DNA from: Bacillota bacterium
GTDB taxonomy: Bacteria > Bacillota > Clostridia > Oscillospirales > Ruminococcaceae
Assembly: GCA_023429785.1 (NCBI GenBank)
Contig: JAEZDD010000003.1
Span: forward strand, 124,001-188,000
Direction: 5' to 3'
DNA: 64,000 bases
Position 1 is the first letter of the stretch. Each line of letters begins with the position of its first letter. Positions 33,046 through 42,236 of the stretch are shown here, piece by piece. Under the pieces are notes generated by a model. The model ran no database searches and was not told the DNA's origin. It saw only the letters and a list, made by a program, of their open reading frames with translations. The translations under genes were made by a program, and so were the position numbers.

Positions 33046-33074
33046 ATTCTACCCCAAAATCAAGAAATTTGCAA
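33046..33074 (-). promoter_or_regulatory. efp promoter
   Basis: -35 TTGCAA (33069-33074), 17-base spacer, -10 TAGAAT (33046-33051), in the gap between the M24 peptidase and efp. Confidence 0.6.
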
Positions 33075-33081
33075 GTATTAT

Positions 33082-34149
33082 TTATATTGAAATTAAATTT
33101 TTTCTACATTTGGTTAGATTTTCAGCGCCGCTTGACCTTAATACAATCATATCTTCTATTCTTACGCCGAATTTTTCAGGCAAATATATTCCCGGCTCGA
33201 CTGTTACAATCATATTTTCTTCGAGAATTGCTTTTGACGACGGCGAAGCATTCGGGTATTCGTGAATCTCCATTCCAACCCCATGGCCTAATCCGTGACC
33301 GAAATAATCGCTGTATCCCGCTGATGAAATAACATCACGGGCAATTTTGTCAAGCTCATTCCCGATAATACCAGCCTTTGCCGCCTTCAAAGCCATTTCC
33401 TGAGCTTTTAATACCGTATCATAAACATTCTGCATTTCTTCACTTGGCTTCCCCACGCATATTGTCCTCGTCATATCGCTATGATAGCCGTCATAAACCG
33501 CACCGTAATCCATAAGAACGAATTCGCCGGACTTAACCCTTGTCTCACCCGGGACACCGTGTGGAAGAGATGAGTTTTTCCCAGTGAGTGCGATTGTGTC
33601 AAATGACAGGGCTTCAGCCCCGCTCTTCAGCATATGGTTGTTTAGCTCCAGCGCTATCTCTTTTTCAGTTTTACCCTCCTTTATGAAGTTTAATACATTT
33701 TCAAAGGATTTTTCCGCTATTCGCTGAGCAGTAATTATTTTTTCAATTTCCCACTGAGATTTTTTCGCCCTTAAATCCGTTATCGCGGCGCTAAGTGCAT
33801 TTGATGAGTCTATTTCGTAGCCCTCAAAGGTGCTTTTATAAACCGCCAGCTGTGAAACTGTCACGGTGTCACTTTCTATTGCAATAATCCTTGCATTATG
33901 CTTTTTTAAAAGCTCTGTGGCTTGCTCCTTAAAATTTGTCGTCAAAATAACCTCGCAGTTTTTAACGAGGCTTTTAGCCTTTTCTATATATCTAAAGTCA
34001 ATCAAAAGGTATGCTTTTTCTCTAAAGGCAAGAATGCTCCCCGCTGACGACTTCATTGAGCAGAGATATCTCCTGTTAATATCCGATGATATAAGCACAC
34101 AATCAATAGATTTGTCCACTGAGCTAAAAAGAGCCTGAAATTTTTCCAT
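33082..34149 (-). CDS. Xaa-Pro aminopeptidase-like M24 metallopeptidase
   Basis: Removes N-terminal residues next to proline; cytoplasmic, 355 aa. A creatinase-like N-terminal domain (~1-120) precedes the pita-bread catalytic domain. Metal ligands are visible as Asp in LMDYGAVYDGYHSDMTRT (two Asp), His in GHGLGHGVGMEIHEYP, and Glu in VTVEPGIYLP and RIEDMIVL. The family call is firm; proline specificity (pepP/pepQ type) is likely but not proven. It is directly downstream of aroQ (9 bases), so they are co-transcribed. Confidence 0.92.
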   Translation of the reverse strand: MEKFQALFSSVDKSIDCVLISSDINRRYLCSMKSSAGSILAFREKAYLLIDFRYIEKAKSLVKNCEVILTTNFKEQATELLKKHNARIIAIESDTVTVSQLAVYKSTFEGYEIDSSNALSAAITDLRAKKSQWEIEKIITAQRIAEKSFENVLNFIKEGKTEKEIALELNNHMLKSGAEALSFDTIALTGKNSSLPHGVPGETRVKSGEFVLMDYGAVYDGYHSDMTRTICVGKPSEEMQNVYDTVLKAQEMALKAAKAGIIGNELDKIARDVISSAGYSDYFGHGLGHGVGMEIHEYPNASPSSKAILEENMIVTVEPGIYLPEKFGVRIEDMIVLRSSGAENLTKCRKNLISI

Positions 34150-34158
34150 TTAAATAAT

Positions 34159-34593
34159 TCACACCATTCCCGTTAATGCCCGAAGCGCGAGCAAATAACT
34201 TGTTTTCCCGAATCCGGCGATTTGACCTTTACATACCGGTGCAATCACTGACTTTGAGCGAAATTCCTCGCGGCTGTGAATGTTGCTGATATGTACTTCT
34301 ATACAAGGGATTTTGATTGCAGAAATTGCGTCCCTGATTGCATAGCTATAATGAGTATAAGCGCCGGGATTAATAATTATTCCTGCGAACTCATTTCTAA
34401 CCTCATGAATTTTATCAATTATTCCGCCCTCGTGATTGCTCTGAAAAATTTCGCATTCAAAGCCAAGGGAGGTTGCCTCGCTGATTATTTCTTCATTGAT
34501 TGAGCTAAACGTATCATTGCCGTAAATTCCAGGCTCACGCTCACCCAAAAGATTGAGATTTGGCCCTTGAATAACTAGGATTTTTTTAGCCAT
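34159..34593 (-). CDS. aroQ: Type II 3-dehydroquinate dehydratase
   Basis: Third step of the shikimate pathway: dehydrates 3-dehydroquinate. The type II fold is clear in 144 aa: QGPNLNLLGEREPGIYG at residues ~9-25 with the catalytic Tyr24, INPGAYTHYSYAIRDA (~74-89), and EVHISNIHSREEFRSKSV (~99-116) with the catalytic His. It follows the endonuclease IV-like gene by 13 bases and precedes the M24 peptidase. No other shikimate genes are nearby. Confidence 0.97.
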   Translation of the reverse strand: MAKKILVIQGPNLNLLGEREPGIYGNDTFSSINEEIISEATSLGFECEIFQSNHEGGIIDKIHEVRNEFAGIIINPGAYTHYSYAIRDAISAIKIPCIEVHISNIHSREEFRSKSVIAPVCKGQIAGFGKTSYLLALRALTGMV

Positions 34594-34606
34594 AATGTCG
34601 TCCTCC

Positions 34607-35458
34607 CTATAATGAATTGTAGTAGCTTTTCATTGTCAGCGCATCCTCTGCCTGTGTCCCCGCACTTTCACAAATGAAGGTCGGCGAAAGGTTTTTCTTC
34701 GCAACAAGCTCTAAAAGCGGCTCAAAATCTGGGCCGTAAATTTCATCTTCAAAGGTGAGATGCTTCACCTCGCCGCCTTTTTCAGTGAATTCAATTCGGC
34801 TGAAATGCGAATGAAAAGCCTTTAATCTATCAAAGCCAAGCTCATTCTCAACCATGTCAAGCAATGTTTCGTAGTTTGATTTTGTTTTTATTGAGCCGAA
34901 GGTCCGAGCGTTCAAATGACCAAAATCAATACAAGGGAGGAAGGCTTCGTCGCATTTGCACAGCTCAATCACTTCCTCCAGAGTCCCCAGCTGATTAATT
35001 TTCCCCATTGTTTCCGGGCAGAAAATTATATGCCCCAGCCCCTCTTCAATCGCTTTTTTTCGTGCTTTGATTACAGTTTCCTTCGCGAGAGAAAGTGCTT
35101 CCTCCCTCGAAATTTTTGAACAGGAGCCTGAATGTATAATTATTTTTGTTGCACCCATATAATCCGCAAGCCTCGCTGACTGCATGATATAATTAATGCT
35201 GTTGTTTCGCTTTTCTTCCTCAATACTTGAAAGGGAAATGAAATACGGCGCATGAATTGAAAGCTTAATATTGTATTCTCTAGCTTTCTTCCCAAAGGCA
35301 ATGGCACTTTCCGCCCCGGTTTTTACGCCCTTTCCGCATTGATATTCATAGGCGTCAAGCCCCATATCAGAAAGAAATTTGGGGGCATCAATTGAGCTTT
35401 TAAACCCAGCCCTTGAAAAGCTGTCCGAATTCCCTGCTGGTCCAAAATATGCCGGCAT
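34607..35458 (-). CDS. Endonuclease IV-like TIM-barrel protein
   Basis: 283-aa protein of the AP-endonuclease 2 family (Nfo-like), which cuts DNA at abasic sites. Metal-ligand blocks of Nfo are recognisable: SIHAPYFISL (~72-81), IIHSGS (~110), FCPETMGK (~146-153), CIDFGHLNAR (~176-185), AFHSHFSRIEFTEKGGE (~213-229) and FICESAG at the C-terminal end. Spacing fits a trinuclear zinc site, so activity is likely, though some family members are sugar isomerases. It lies between yqeG (11 bases) and aroQ. Confidence 0.82.
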   Translation of the reverse strand: MPAYFGPAGNSDSFSRAGFKSSIDAPKFLSDMGLDAYEYQCGKGVKTGAESAIAFGKKAREYNIKLSIHAPYFISLSSIEEEKRNNSINYIMQSARLADYMGATKIIIHSGSCSKISREEALSLAKETVIKARKKAIEEGLGHIIFCPETMGKINQLGTLEEVIELCKCDEAFLPCIDFGHLNARTFGSIKTKSNYETLLDMVENELGFDRLKAFHSHFSRIEFTEKGGEVKHLTFEDEIYGPDFEPLLELVAKKNLSPTFICESAGTQAEDALTMKSYYNSL

Positions 35459-35469
35459 AAAATCCCCCC

Positions 35470-35952
35470 TTATTTAAACTTCCTTAAAAATGGTTTCTCT
35501 AAAGCTCGTTTTAGCTTAAAGAAAAATGTTGTCTCAAGTTCAATCGGGTGAACATAAATCGTCCTCACTCTTTTCAGATTCGCACCTAAAATATCAGTGA
35601 AAATCTGGTCACCGACTATTGCAATTTCTGAAAATGGTATGTCCATAATTACCTGAGCCTTTTTAAAGCCCGTATCAAGAGGCTTTCTTCCGTTTGAAAC
35701 AAAATCAAGCCCTAAATTTTCAGCAAAAGGCGTAACCCTTTCAGCTCTATTATTTGACACAATCATCATTTTAATACCATTATTTTTCATATCGGCTATC
35801 CAGTCGGTGACTTTTTCAGCCGGATGAGGATTGTTGTGAGTTGTCAATGTATTATCTAAATCAAGAATAAGCGCCCTTATGCCCTTTTCCTGTAAAAAGC
35901 TGAACTCAATGTCGCTGACGGATTTAAATACATAGGTTGGATTAAAAAACAT
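35470..35952 (-). CDS. yqeG: YqeG-family HAD phosphatase
   Basis: HAD-superfamily IIIA phosphatase, about 160 aa. The nucleophile motif I is LDLDNTLTTHNNP (~29-41), motif II MMIVSNN (~61-67), and motif IV IAIVGDQIFTDILGAN (~112-127). B. subtilis YqeG is a small HAD phosphatase; in other lineages the family dephosphorylates phosphatidylglycerophosphate, so a lipid substrate is possible. I start at ATG 35952 (MFFNPTYVF); the upstream in-frame ATG at 36000 lies within the rpsU terminator. GGAG is 12 bases away, a long spacing. Confidence 0.85.
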   Translation of the reverse strand: MFFNPTYVFKSVSDIEFSFLQEKGIRALILDLDNTLTTHNNPHPAEKVTDWIADMKNNGIKMMIVSNNRAERVTPFAENLGLDFVSNGRKPLDTGFKKAQVIMDIPFSEIAIVGDQIFTDILGANLKRVRTIYVHPIELETTFFFKLKRALEKPFLRKFK

Positions 35953-35992
35953 ATTTGCTATTTGCTCCTTTTTAATTTGTATAAACGAAAAA

Positions 35993-36010
35993 GCGAGCAA
36001 TACTGCTCGC
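35993..36010 (-). terminator. rpsU terminator
   Basis: Perfect 7-bp GC-rich stem (35993-35999 with 36004-36010), 4-base loop and UUUUU on the leftward transcript, 40 bases after the rpsU stop. Confidence 0.85.
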
Positions 36011-36052
36011 TTTTATCAGCTTTTCAAGATCCGGTCTGCCTTAAGCAAAATA

Positions 36053-36226
36053 TTAGAATTTACGCTTACGTGCAGCTTCGGACTTTTTCTTACGTTTAAC
36101 CGAAGGCTTTTCGTAATGCTCTCTCTTACGAACCTCAGCAATTACGCCGTCCTTAGCACAACTTCTCTTAAAACGCTTAAGAGCTGTATCTAAAGTTTCG
36201 TTTTTACCAACACGAATTTCTGCCAT
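36053..36226 (-). CDS. rpsU: 30S ribosomal protein S21
   Basis: Small-subunit protein of 57 aa. It reads [19 protein letters not shown], then [20 protein letters not shown] and a very basic tail [18 protein letters not shown], the typical Firmicutes S21. ATG 36226 has GGGAGGG upstream. It has its own promoter (36287-36315) and terminator, so it is a stand-alone unit between yqeG and leuS. Confidence 0.97.
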   Translation of the reverse strand: MAEIRVGKNETLDTALKRFKRSCAKDGVIAEVRKREHYEKPSVKRKKKSEAARKRKF

Positions 36227-36286
36227 CAATATTCCCTCCCTTTGCCACTTAGGCAGAGGTTTTAGTACATAAAATGTAACATTCTA

Positions 36287-36315
36287 ATTATACCTCAACT
36301 CTGCTTAATAGTCAA
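36287..36315 (-). promoter_or_regulatory. rpsU promoter
   Basis: -35 TTGACT (36310-36315), 17-base spacer, -10 TATAAT (36287-36292). The ~60-nt leader includes a small TGCC-5-GGCA hairpin near the ribosome binding site. Confidence 0.85.
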
Positions 36316-36353
36316 TAGGCAAATTACAAAAAATCTACAAAGCCTTTACCTTA

Positions 36354-38759
36354 TTACTTAATAACAAGGTTCACGAGCTTCCCTTTAACGTAAATTTCTT
36401 TCACAATCTGCTTCCCGTCTATCGCCTCAATGATTTTTTCATCAGTCTTAGCTTGTGCAATTACATCAGCCTGCTCTGCATCAGCTGCTATTGTCAGCTT
36501 TGAGCGAACCTTCCCATTTATCTGAACAACAATCTCAATTGTATCATCTATGCACATTTTCTCGTCAAATTTAACCCACTTCTGAGCGTTCAAATAACCT
36601 TCAAAGCCTAAAAGCTCATAAATTTCCTCAGTAATATGCGGTGCAAATGGATTTAACATTATCAGAAGGTCTTTGAACTCTTTTTTATTTATAGAGCCTG
36701 TCGCTGAAATATCATTCAAAAGAGCCATCATTGCAGCAATCGCTGTGTTGAATTTCAGCCCCTCAATATCCTCGGAAACCTTTTTAATCGTCTTGTGGAA
36801 CGCGGTTTTCAGCTCATCACGGTATTCCTCACCGTCGATAACGCTATCCTGCAACGCCCATATTCTATCTAAAAATCTCTTGCAGCCCTTGATAGAAGCA
36901 TTGCTCCACGGTGCGGTTTTTTCAAAGTCGCCGATGAACATTTCATAAAGGCGAAGTGTATCAGCCCCATATTCAGCAATAACATCATCCGGATTGACGA
37001 CATTGCCCCTTGATTTTGACATCTTTTCGCCGTTCTCACCGAGGATAAAGCCGTGGCTTGTACGTCGCATATAAGGTTCCTTCGTCGAAACCATACCGAT
37101 ATCATATAAGAACTTGTGCCAGAAACGTGAATAAAGAAGGTGAAGCGTTGTATGCTCCATCCCGCCGTTATACCAGTCAACAGGCATCCAATAGTCCAAT
37201 GCCTCTTTCGCCGCGAGAAAATCCATATTTGTCGGGTCACAATAACGCAGAAAGTACCATGACGAGCCAGCCCATTGTGGCATTGTATCAGTTTCACGCT
37301 TGGCTTTTCCACCGCAATGCGGGCAGGTTGTGTTAATAAAGCTCTCAAGAGTAGCGAGTGGAGACTCACCGTTGTCGGTCGGCATATAGCTTTCAACGTC
37401 AGGCAATTTCAAAGGCAGTTCGCTTTCAGGAATTGGAACATAACCGCACTTTTCGCATTTCACGATAGGAATAGGCTCGCCCCAATAACGCTGACGTGAG
37501 AAAACCCAGTCACGAAGCTTATAATTAACCTTCGGTGTGCCCTTTTTGTTCTCCTCAAGCCATTCCTTGATTTTAACCTTCGCCTCTTCAACGGTTAAGC
37601 CGTCGAGGAATCCGCTGTTCACCATTTTCCCCGTATAGCAGTCAGTGAAAGCCTCAACTTCGACATTCCCGCCAGCCACAACCTCAACAATAGGAAGGTT
37701 GAACACCTTTGCGAATTCATAATCTCGTGTATCATGAGCAGGAACAGCCATGATTGCCCCTGTCCCATAGGTCATTAAAACATAATCTGAAATGAATATA
37801 GGGATTTCTTTTCCGTTTACAGGGTTGATTGCACAAACGCCCTTTAGCTGAGTCCCTGTCTTTTCTTTAACTATTTCAGTTCTTTCAAAATCAGACTTTT
37901 TCGCTGATTTTTCCTGATACCCTCTGATTTCATCAATATTCGAAAGTCGGTCTGCCCATTTTTCTATCATCGGATGCTCAGGGGAGATAACCATATAGGT
38001 TGCACCAAAAAGCGTGTCAGGACGGGTTGTATATACCTTTAAAGTGTCGCCTGAGGTCGTTTCGAAATCAACCTCAGCACCAGTCGAACGGCCAATCCAG
38101 TTGGTTTGAGTCGCCTTGATTCTATCCGAATAATTCACATCGGATAAGTCGTCAAGCAAGCGTTGTGCGTATTCTGTGATTTTTAGCATCCACTGGCTCT
38201 TAACCTTTCGGATTACCTCACCGCCGCATCTTTCACAGCAGCCACCGACAACCTCTTCATTCGCCAGAACAACCTTGCATGAGGTGCACCAGTTAACAGC
38301 CATTTCAGACTTATACGCAAGCCCTTTTTTGAACATTTGCATGAATATCCACTGTGTCCACTTAAAGTAGTTCGGGTCGGTTGTATTAACCTCTCTCGCC
38401 CAGTCAAATGAAAGCCCTAGAGCCTGAAGCTGCCCTTTAAAACGAGCAACATTCTTTTCGGTAACTATTGCCGGATGGATTTTATTTTTTATTGCATAAT
38501 TTTCTGTCGGAAGCCCGAAAGCGTCCCACCCCATCGGGAAAAGAACATTATATCCCTCAAGGCGTCTTTTCCTTGAAACAATATCCATAGCTGTATACGG
38601 ACGTGGATGCCCTATATGAAGCCCTTGTCCCGATGGATATGGAAACTCAACAAGAGCATAAAATTTCGGTTTTGAATAATCATTTTCCGCTTTAAAGGTA
38701 TCGTTTTCTTCCCAAAGCTTCTGCCACTTGCTTTCAATGGAGGTGTAATCATACTTCAC
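36354..38759 (-). CDS. leuS: Leucyl-tRNA synthetase
   Basis: Charges tRNA-Leu; class I synthetase of 801 aa. The HIGH motif is HIGH in [16 protein letters not shown] (~45-60) and KMSKS is in [16 protein letters not shown] (~575-590). The editing (CP1) domain lies between, with [14 protein letters not shown] and [10 protein letters not shown]. Several Cys pairs (CTSC, CCERC, CEKC, CPHC) form zinc sites as in other Firmicutes LeuRS. The C-terminal anticodon/leucine-specific region is present. It is preceded by rsfS 30 bases upstream. Confidence 0.98.
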   Translation of the reverse strand: MKYDYTSIESKWQKLWEENDTFKAENDYSKPKFYALVEFPYPSGQGLHIGHPRPYTAMDIVSRKRRLEGYNVLFPMGWDAFGLPTENYAIKNKIHPAIVTEKNVARFKGQLQALGLSFDWAREVNTTDPNYFKWTQWIFMQMFKKGLAYKSEMAVNWCTSCKVVLANEEVVGGCCERCGGEVIRKVKSQWMLKITEYAQRLLDDLSDVNYSDRIKATQTNWIGRSTGAEVDFETTSGDTLKVYTTRPDTLFGATYMVISPEHPMIEKWADRLSNIDEIRGYQEKSAKKSDFERTEIVKEKTGTQLKGVCAINPVNGKEIPIFISDYVLMTYGTGAIMAVPAHDTRDYEFAKVFNLPIVEVVAGGNVEVEAFTDCYTGKMVNSGFLDGLTVEEAKVKIKEWLEENKKGTPKVNYKLRDWVFSRQRYWGEPIPIVKCEKCGYVPIPESELPLKLPDVESYMPTDNGESPLATLESFINTTCPHCGGKAKRETDTMPQWAGSSWYFLRYCDPTNMDFLAAKEALDYWMPVDWYNGGMEHTTLHLLYSRFWHKFLYDIGMVSTKEPYMRRTSHGFILGENGEKMSKSRGNVVNPDDVIAEYGADTLRLYEMFIGDFEKTAPWSNASIKGCKRFLDRIWALQDSVIDGEEYRDELKTAFHKTIKKVSEDIEGLKFNTAIAAMMALLNDISATGSINKKEFKDLLIMLNPFAPHITEEIYELLGFEGYLNAQKWVKFDEKMCIDDTIEIVVQINGKVRSKLTIAADAEQADVIAQAKTDEKIIEAIDGKQIVKEIYVKGKLVNLVIK

Positions 38760-38789
38760 TTAAATCAGTCCCTTTTAGTCAAATTCTGT

Positions 38790-39143
38790 TTAATCTATAA
38801 ATTGTTTTATATCAACCTTGTTACCGTCAGCCCATAATCTTTCAAGGGAATAATACTGTCTTGTTTCCTTATAAAAAATATGAACGACTATATCTGAATA
38901 ATCAAGCAATATCCAGTTAGCGCCATTATAGCCCTCTGTTCTTGTCGGATTAATTCCTTTTTCTTTAAGCTGATATTCAACCTCGTCAGCCAAGGATTTT
39001 GTGTGAGTTGTGCTTGTTCCGGTTGCAATAACAAAATAGTCAGCAATAATGGTCAGGTCTTTGATGCCGATAACATCAATTTCCTCCGCCTTCTTTGAAT
39101 CTAATGTTTTTACAATGTTTTTTAAAACATCATTTTGTGTCAT
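38790..39143 (-). CDS. rsfS: Ribosomal silencing factor RsfS
   Basis: Binds uL14 on the free 50S subunit and blocks joining during starvation. The 117-aa RsfS/Iojap domain shows VIGIKDLTIIADYFVIATGTS and EGYNGANWILLDYSDIVVHIF, with YYSLERLWADG at the end. It lies between yqeK and leuS as in many Firmicutes; 87 bases separate it from yqeK. Confidence 0.96.
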   Translation of the reverse strand: MTQNDVLKNIVKTLDSKKAEEIDVIGIKDLTIIADYFVIATGTSTTHTKSLADEVEYQLKEKGINPTRTEGYNGANWILLDYSDIVVHIFYKETRQYYSLERLWADGNKVDIKQFID

Positions 39144-39230
39144 TACATCGCGCCTTTCTTGTTTAAATTTGTTGTGGTGTGTTTTATTTTCGCTTTTCGG
39201 TCATATAAGACTTCTTTATATTATACTGAA

Positions 39231-39803
39231 TTATAGCTGTGAATAATAGTTATAAGCATTAAGTGTTGTTAGTGGAATTGTGTTGGATTTTGATACAGTG
39301 TCATTAATTGAAAACTTCAATGCCTCAAGCATCGCCTTGTCCAAGTCCTTATAGCATATACGCCGCATTTTGTTGACGTCCTTAAAATCTCTGTCTATTG
39401 AAATAAGGTCGGCGAGATAAATGATTTTTTCAAGCCTTGTCATTTTCGCCCGTGCAGTAGTGTGATACCTTATTGCATTTAGTATGTCCTTGTCCTCTAT
39501 TTTAAACTCCTGTCTTACGACCTCGGCACCGGAAATAGCATGCCATAACGGCTCAGCCCTAAGTTCTGTGTCACATACATTCATTTTTGAATTTTTAACA
39601 TATTGCTTCTGCTTTGAAAGCGGCATTTCCTTGCAAATATCATGGAGGAGGCCGGCAATATACGCCTTTTGTATCTCAGCATTATAGGTTCTGGCTAGCT
39701 TTACTGCTTCGTTTGCAACATTCAAAGAGTGAGTATATCTCTTTTTTGTTAGATTATTCAATAAATAAATCTGAAAAGCCGAAATCTGCTCTTTACTATA
39801 CAA
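39231..39803 (-). CDS. yqeK: YqeK-family HD hydrolase (bis-nucleoside tetraphosphatase, symmetrical)
   Basis: 190-aa HD-domain protein that, in characterised relatives, hydrolyses Ap4A to two ADP. The metal ligands are His in YTHSLNVANEAVKLA, His-Asp in GLLHDICKEMPL (~52-57), two further His in LWHAISGAEVV and RYHTTARAKMT, and Asp in LADLISIDRDF. The neighbouring nadD gene (19 bases upstream) is the usual partner. Family call is firm. Confidence 0.93.
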   Translation of the reverse strand: MYSKEQISAFQIYLLNNLTKKRYTHSLNVANEAVKLARTYNAEIQKAYIAGLLHDICKEMPLSKQKQYVKNSKMNVCDTELRAEPLWHAISGAEVVRQEFKIEDKDILNAIRYHTTARAKMTRLEKIIYLADLISIDRDFKDVNKMRRICYKDLDKAMLEALKFSINDTVSKSNTIPLTTLNAYNYYSQL

Positions 39804-39821
39804 ACTAAAACACTTCCATAA

Positions 39822-40430
39822 CTATAAAATACTTTTATAAAGCTTGTTGCACCTTATATATTTTACTACCTTTTCTGGTAAATAGCAAGAATATTCTTGA
39901 TTTTGTGATATCGCTCCCCTAATCTGACTCGAGGATATCTCAAAGGGTTTAATGGGGATAATAATACATTCCCCGCCCATTTTTGATAGCCTATCCTTAT
40001 ATTCGAGTATTTTTTCGCTGTCATCCTCTTTTCGTGAAACTGCAATCAAGGTGGCCAGCTGAAGAATCTCTTCATAATTATACCATGTATGAAAGGATAA
40101 AAGCATATCACTCCCCATGACAAAAAACAGCTTTGACGCCGGAAATTTTTCTTTAAAATATCTTAGTGTGAGGACTGAATAGCTTTTCCCCGGCTGAGAT
40201 ATTTCATAATCGGAAATTTCAATTTTTTCATTGTTTTCAAAAGCAAGACGACACATATTAATTCTGTCATTTTCACCTGCAAGATTATCAGCCTGTTTAT
40301 GCGGCGGGATTTTCGTCGGCATTATTATTATCCTATCAGGATTTAAATGACTTGAAACTTCATTCACAAGGTTAATATGCCCGTTATGAATTGGATTAAA
40401 GGTTCCGCCAAAAATAGCAATACTATTCAT
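39822..40430 (-). CDS. nadD: Nicotinate-nucleotide adenylyltransferase
   Basis: Adenylates nicotinate mononucleotide to deamido-NAD in NAD synthesis. It has the nucleotidyltransferase motifs GGTFNPIHNGHINLV (residues ~8-22) with HxGH, and ISSSQIRGAI (~170-179) as the ISSTxxR-type motif. PTKIPPHKQ (38-46) is typical of NadD. At 202 aa it is standard. It overlaps the end of yhbY by eight bases. Confidence 0.96.
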   Translation of the reverse strand: MNSIAIFGGTFNPIHNGHINLVNEVSSHLNPDRIIIMPTKIPPHKQADNLAGENDRINMCRLAFENNEKIEISDYEISQPGKSYSVLTLRYFKEKFPASKLFFVMGSDMLLSFHTWYNYEEILQLATLIAVSRKEDDSEKILEYKDRLSKMGGECIIIPIKPFEISSSQIRGAISQNQEYSCYLPEKVVKYIRCNKLYKSIL

Positions 40431-40719
40431 TTTTCAAAACGATTTTAGGCTCTTTCGGATTTCGCTTGTATAAAACAAACTTCCCTCCGATAACCTGAAC
40501 AACCTCAGCTCCGACCTTTTGTGCTATTTCGTTCGCTGCTTCCTTAGAAGAATATTCAGAATTTTCAAGAACCTTGAGTTTTATTAGCTCTCTGACTCTC
40601 AGCGCATCATCAACCTGAGCAACTAGAGTTTCGGGGATTCCACCCTTCCCAACCTGAAAAATTGTATCTATTGAATTGGCCAGGCTTCTAAGATACGCCC
40701 TCTGCTTACTTGTTATCAT
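40423..40719 (-). CDS. yhbY: YhbY-type CRM-domain RNA-binding protein
   Basis: Small (98 aa) CRM-domain protein that helps assemble the 50S subunit. The domain reads TSKQRAYLRSLANSIDTIFQVGKGGIP and LIKLKVLENSEYSSKEAANEIAQK, ending in IGGKFVLYKRNP; the GxxG motif is GKGG. It overlaps rdgB by 14 bases upstream and nadD by 8 downstream, so translation of these three is coupled. Confidence 0.96.
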   Translation of the reverse strand: MITSKQRAYLRSLANSIDTIFQVGKGGIPETLVAQVDDALRVRELIKLKVLENSEYSSKEAANEIAQKVGAEVVQVIGGKFVLYKRNPKEPKIVLKNE

Positions 40720-41308
40720 TTTTATGACCGTTCCCTTCTAACAACTCAGTCAGCTTTTTCAGTGCTTTTGCACGATGACTGATAATATTTTTTTCTTCAC
40801 TTGAAATTTCAGCGAAGCTTTTTTCCCCAATATAAAAAACAGGGTCATAGCCAAAACCATTCTCGCCACTCGGCTCAAAGCCAACATGCCCTTCGCACTC
40901 ACCTCTGAAGCTATGCTCATCGCCAGCCTTAGAAATATAGTGGATTACGCAAACAAAACGGGCGGTTCTCTTATCGAGCGTGACATTTATCAGCTCTTTC
41001 AAAAGCTTTTCGTTCCTGTCCTTATCGGTTGCATTTTCGCCGGCATATCGTGCCGAATAAACCCCGGGAGCTTTGTTTAAAAAGTCAACCTCTAGCCCGC
41101 TGTCGTCTGAAATAACCGCCTCACCACGCAATTTATATATTGCTCTTGCCTTTAGCTCTGCATTCTCTTCAAAGGTCATGCCAGTTTCTTCAACCTCAAT
41201 ATGAACGCCCGCCTCTGATTGTGAAACAACCTCAAAGCCGATTGGCTCAAGGATTTTTTTCATTTCGGCAATTTTCCCCTTATTATTGGACGCTAAAATT
41301 ATTCTCAT
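40706..41308 (-). CDS. rdgB: XTP/dITP diphosphatase (RdgB/HAM1)
   Basis: House-cleaning pyrophosphatase that removes deaminated purine nucleotides. With start ATG 41308 (MRIILASNNKGKIAEMKKIL; GAGG upstream) it is 200 aa. The substrate site SNNKGK is at ~7-12, SDDSGLEVDFLNKAPGVYSARYAG (~67-90, split) carries catalytic Asp, and SGENGFGYDPVFYIG and SHRAKALKKL are at the end. A 25-codon upstream extension without binding site overlaps ftsY's 3' end and is unlikely. Follows ftsY by 10 bases. Confidence 0.96.
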   Translation of the reverse strand: MRIILASNNKGKIAEMKKILEPIGFEVVSQSEAGVHIEVEETGMTFEENAELKARAIYKLRGEAVISDDSGLEVDFLNKAPGVYSARYAGENATDKDRNEKLLKELINVTLDKRTARFVCVIHYISKAGDEHSFRGECEGHVGFEPSGENGFGYDPVFYIGEKSFAEISSEEKNIISHRAKALKKLTELLEGNGHKNDNK

Positions 41309-41318
41309 ACTAACCTCT

Positions 41319-42224
41319 TTATTCAAAAAGTGCATCAACGAAATCCTTCGCTTTAAACGGCTGAATGTCATCAATCTTCTCACCGACGGTCACTATTTTC
41401 ACAGGGATTTTCAGCTCCTCAGTGATTGAAATAATAATTCCGCCTTTAGCCGTTCCGTCGAGCTTTGTTAGGATTATCCCCGTAATGTCGGCAACCTCTT
41501 TAAACTGTCTCGCCTGATTGACCGCATTCTGTCCCGTTGTTGCATCAAGAGCAAGGAGGATTTCTAAAGAGCAGCCTTCCGCCTGGGTGTTTATTATTCT
41601 TGAAATTTTGCGAAGCTCCTCCATGAGATTTTTCTTATTGTGAAGTCTTCCCGCTGTGTCACAGATAACGACATCGACCTTTCTCGATTTCGCCGCAGTT
41701 ACTGCGTCAAAAACAACGGCGGCTGGGTCAGAGCCTTCCTTATGCTTAATCAGGTCAACGCCGGCTCTCTCAGTCCAAACCTCAAGCTGGTCAATCGCTG
41801 CCGCTCTGAAGGTATCAGCTGCCGCAACCAAAACCTTTTTCCCGTCTTTTTTAAACTGATTTGAAAGCTTGCCGATTGTTGTTGTCTTCCCGACTCCGTT
41901 GACCCCTATCACGAGAATGACGGAAGGCGTGGTTGAGATATCAATTTCAGTATCCTCGCCAAGCATATCAGCAATAATTTCCTTAAGCAAGCCTTTAATT
42001 AACGCTGGGTCTTTAATCCCATCTTCTTTAACCCGCTTTCTGAGCTCGCCACAAATTCTAACAGATGTGCCGACGCCAATATCGCAAAGAATCAATGTTT
42101 CCTCAAGCTCTTCAAAAAGCTCTTCATCTATTTTGGTAAAAGAGTTGAGCAGCCCCTCAATTTTATTAATCATCGAGTCCTTGGTTTTCATTAACCCCTG
42201 CTTTAACTTTTCAAATAAGCCCAT
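41319..42224 (-). CDS. ftsY: Signal recognition particle receptor FtsY
   Basis: GTPase that receives SRP-bound ribosomes at the membrane. 301 aa with N and G domains only; the long acidic A domain of enteric FtsY is missing, as in many Gram-positives. GTPase motifs are [14 protein letters not shown] (~108-121), [14 protein letters not shown] (~140), [16 protein letters not shown] (~192) and [12 protein letters not shown] (~252). It lies 12 bases downstream of smc, in the conserved rnc-smc-ftsY cluster. Confidence 0.97.
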   Translation of the reverse strand: MGLFEKLKQGLMKTKDSMINKIEGLLNSFTKIDEELFEELEETLILCDIGVGTSVRICGELRKRVKEDGIKDPALIKGLLKEIIADMLGEDTEIDISTTPSVILVIGVNGVGKTTTIGKLSNQFKKDGKKVLVAAADTFRAAAIDQLEVWTERAGVDLIKHKEGSDPAAVVFDAVTAAKSRKVDVVICDTAGRLHNKKNLMEELRKISRIINTQAEGCSLEILLALDATTGQNAVNQARQFKEVADITGIILTKLDGTAKGGIIISITEELKIPVKIVTVGEKIDDIQPFKAKDFVDALFE

Positions 42225-42236
42225 AATTTTTTTCTC

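Noticed and set aside
37058..37336. Several + strand frames of 60-130 codons inside leuS, smc, addA and other minus-strand genes
   Set aside because: All are antisense shadows of conserved genes with no binding sites or domains.
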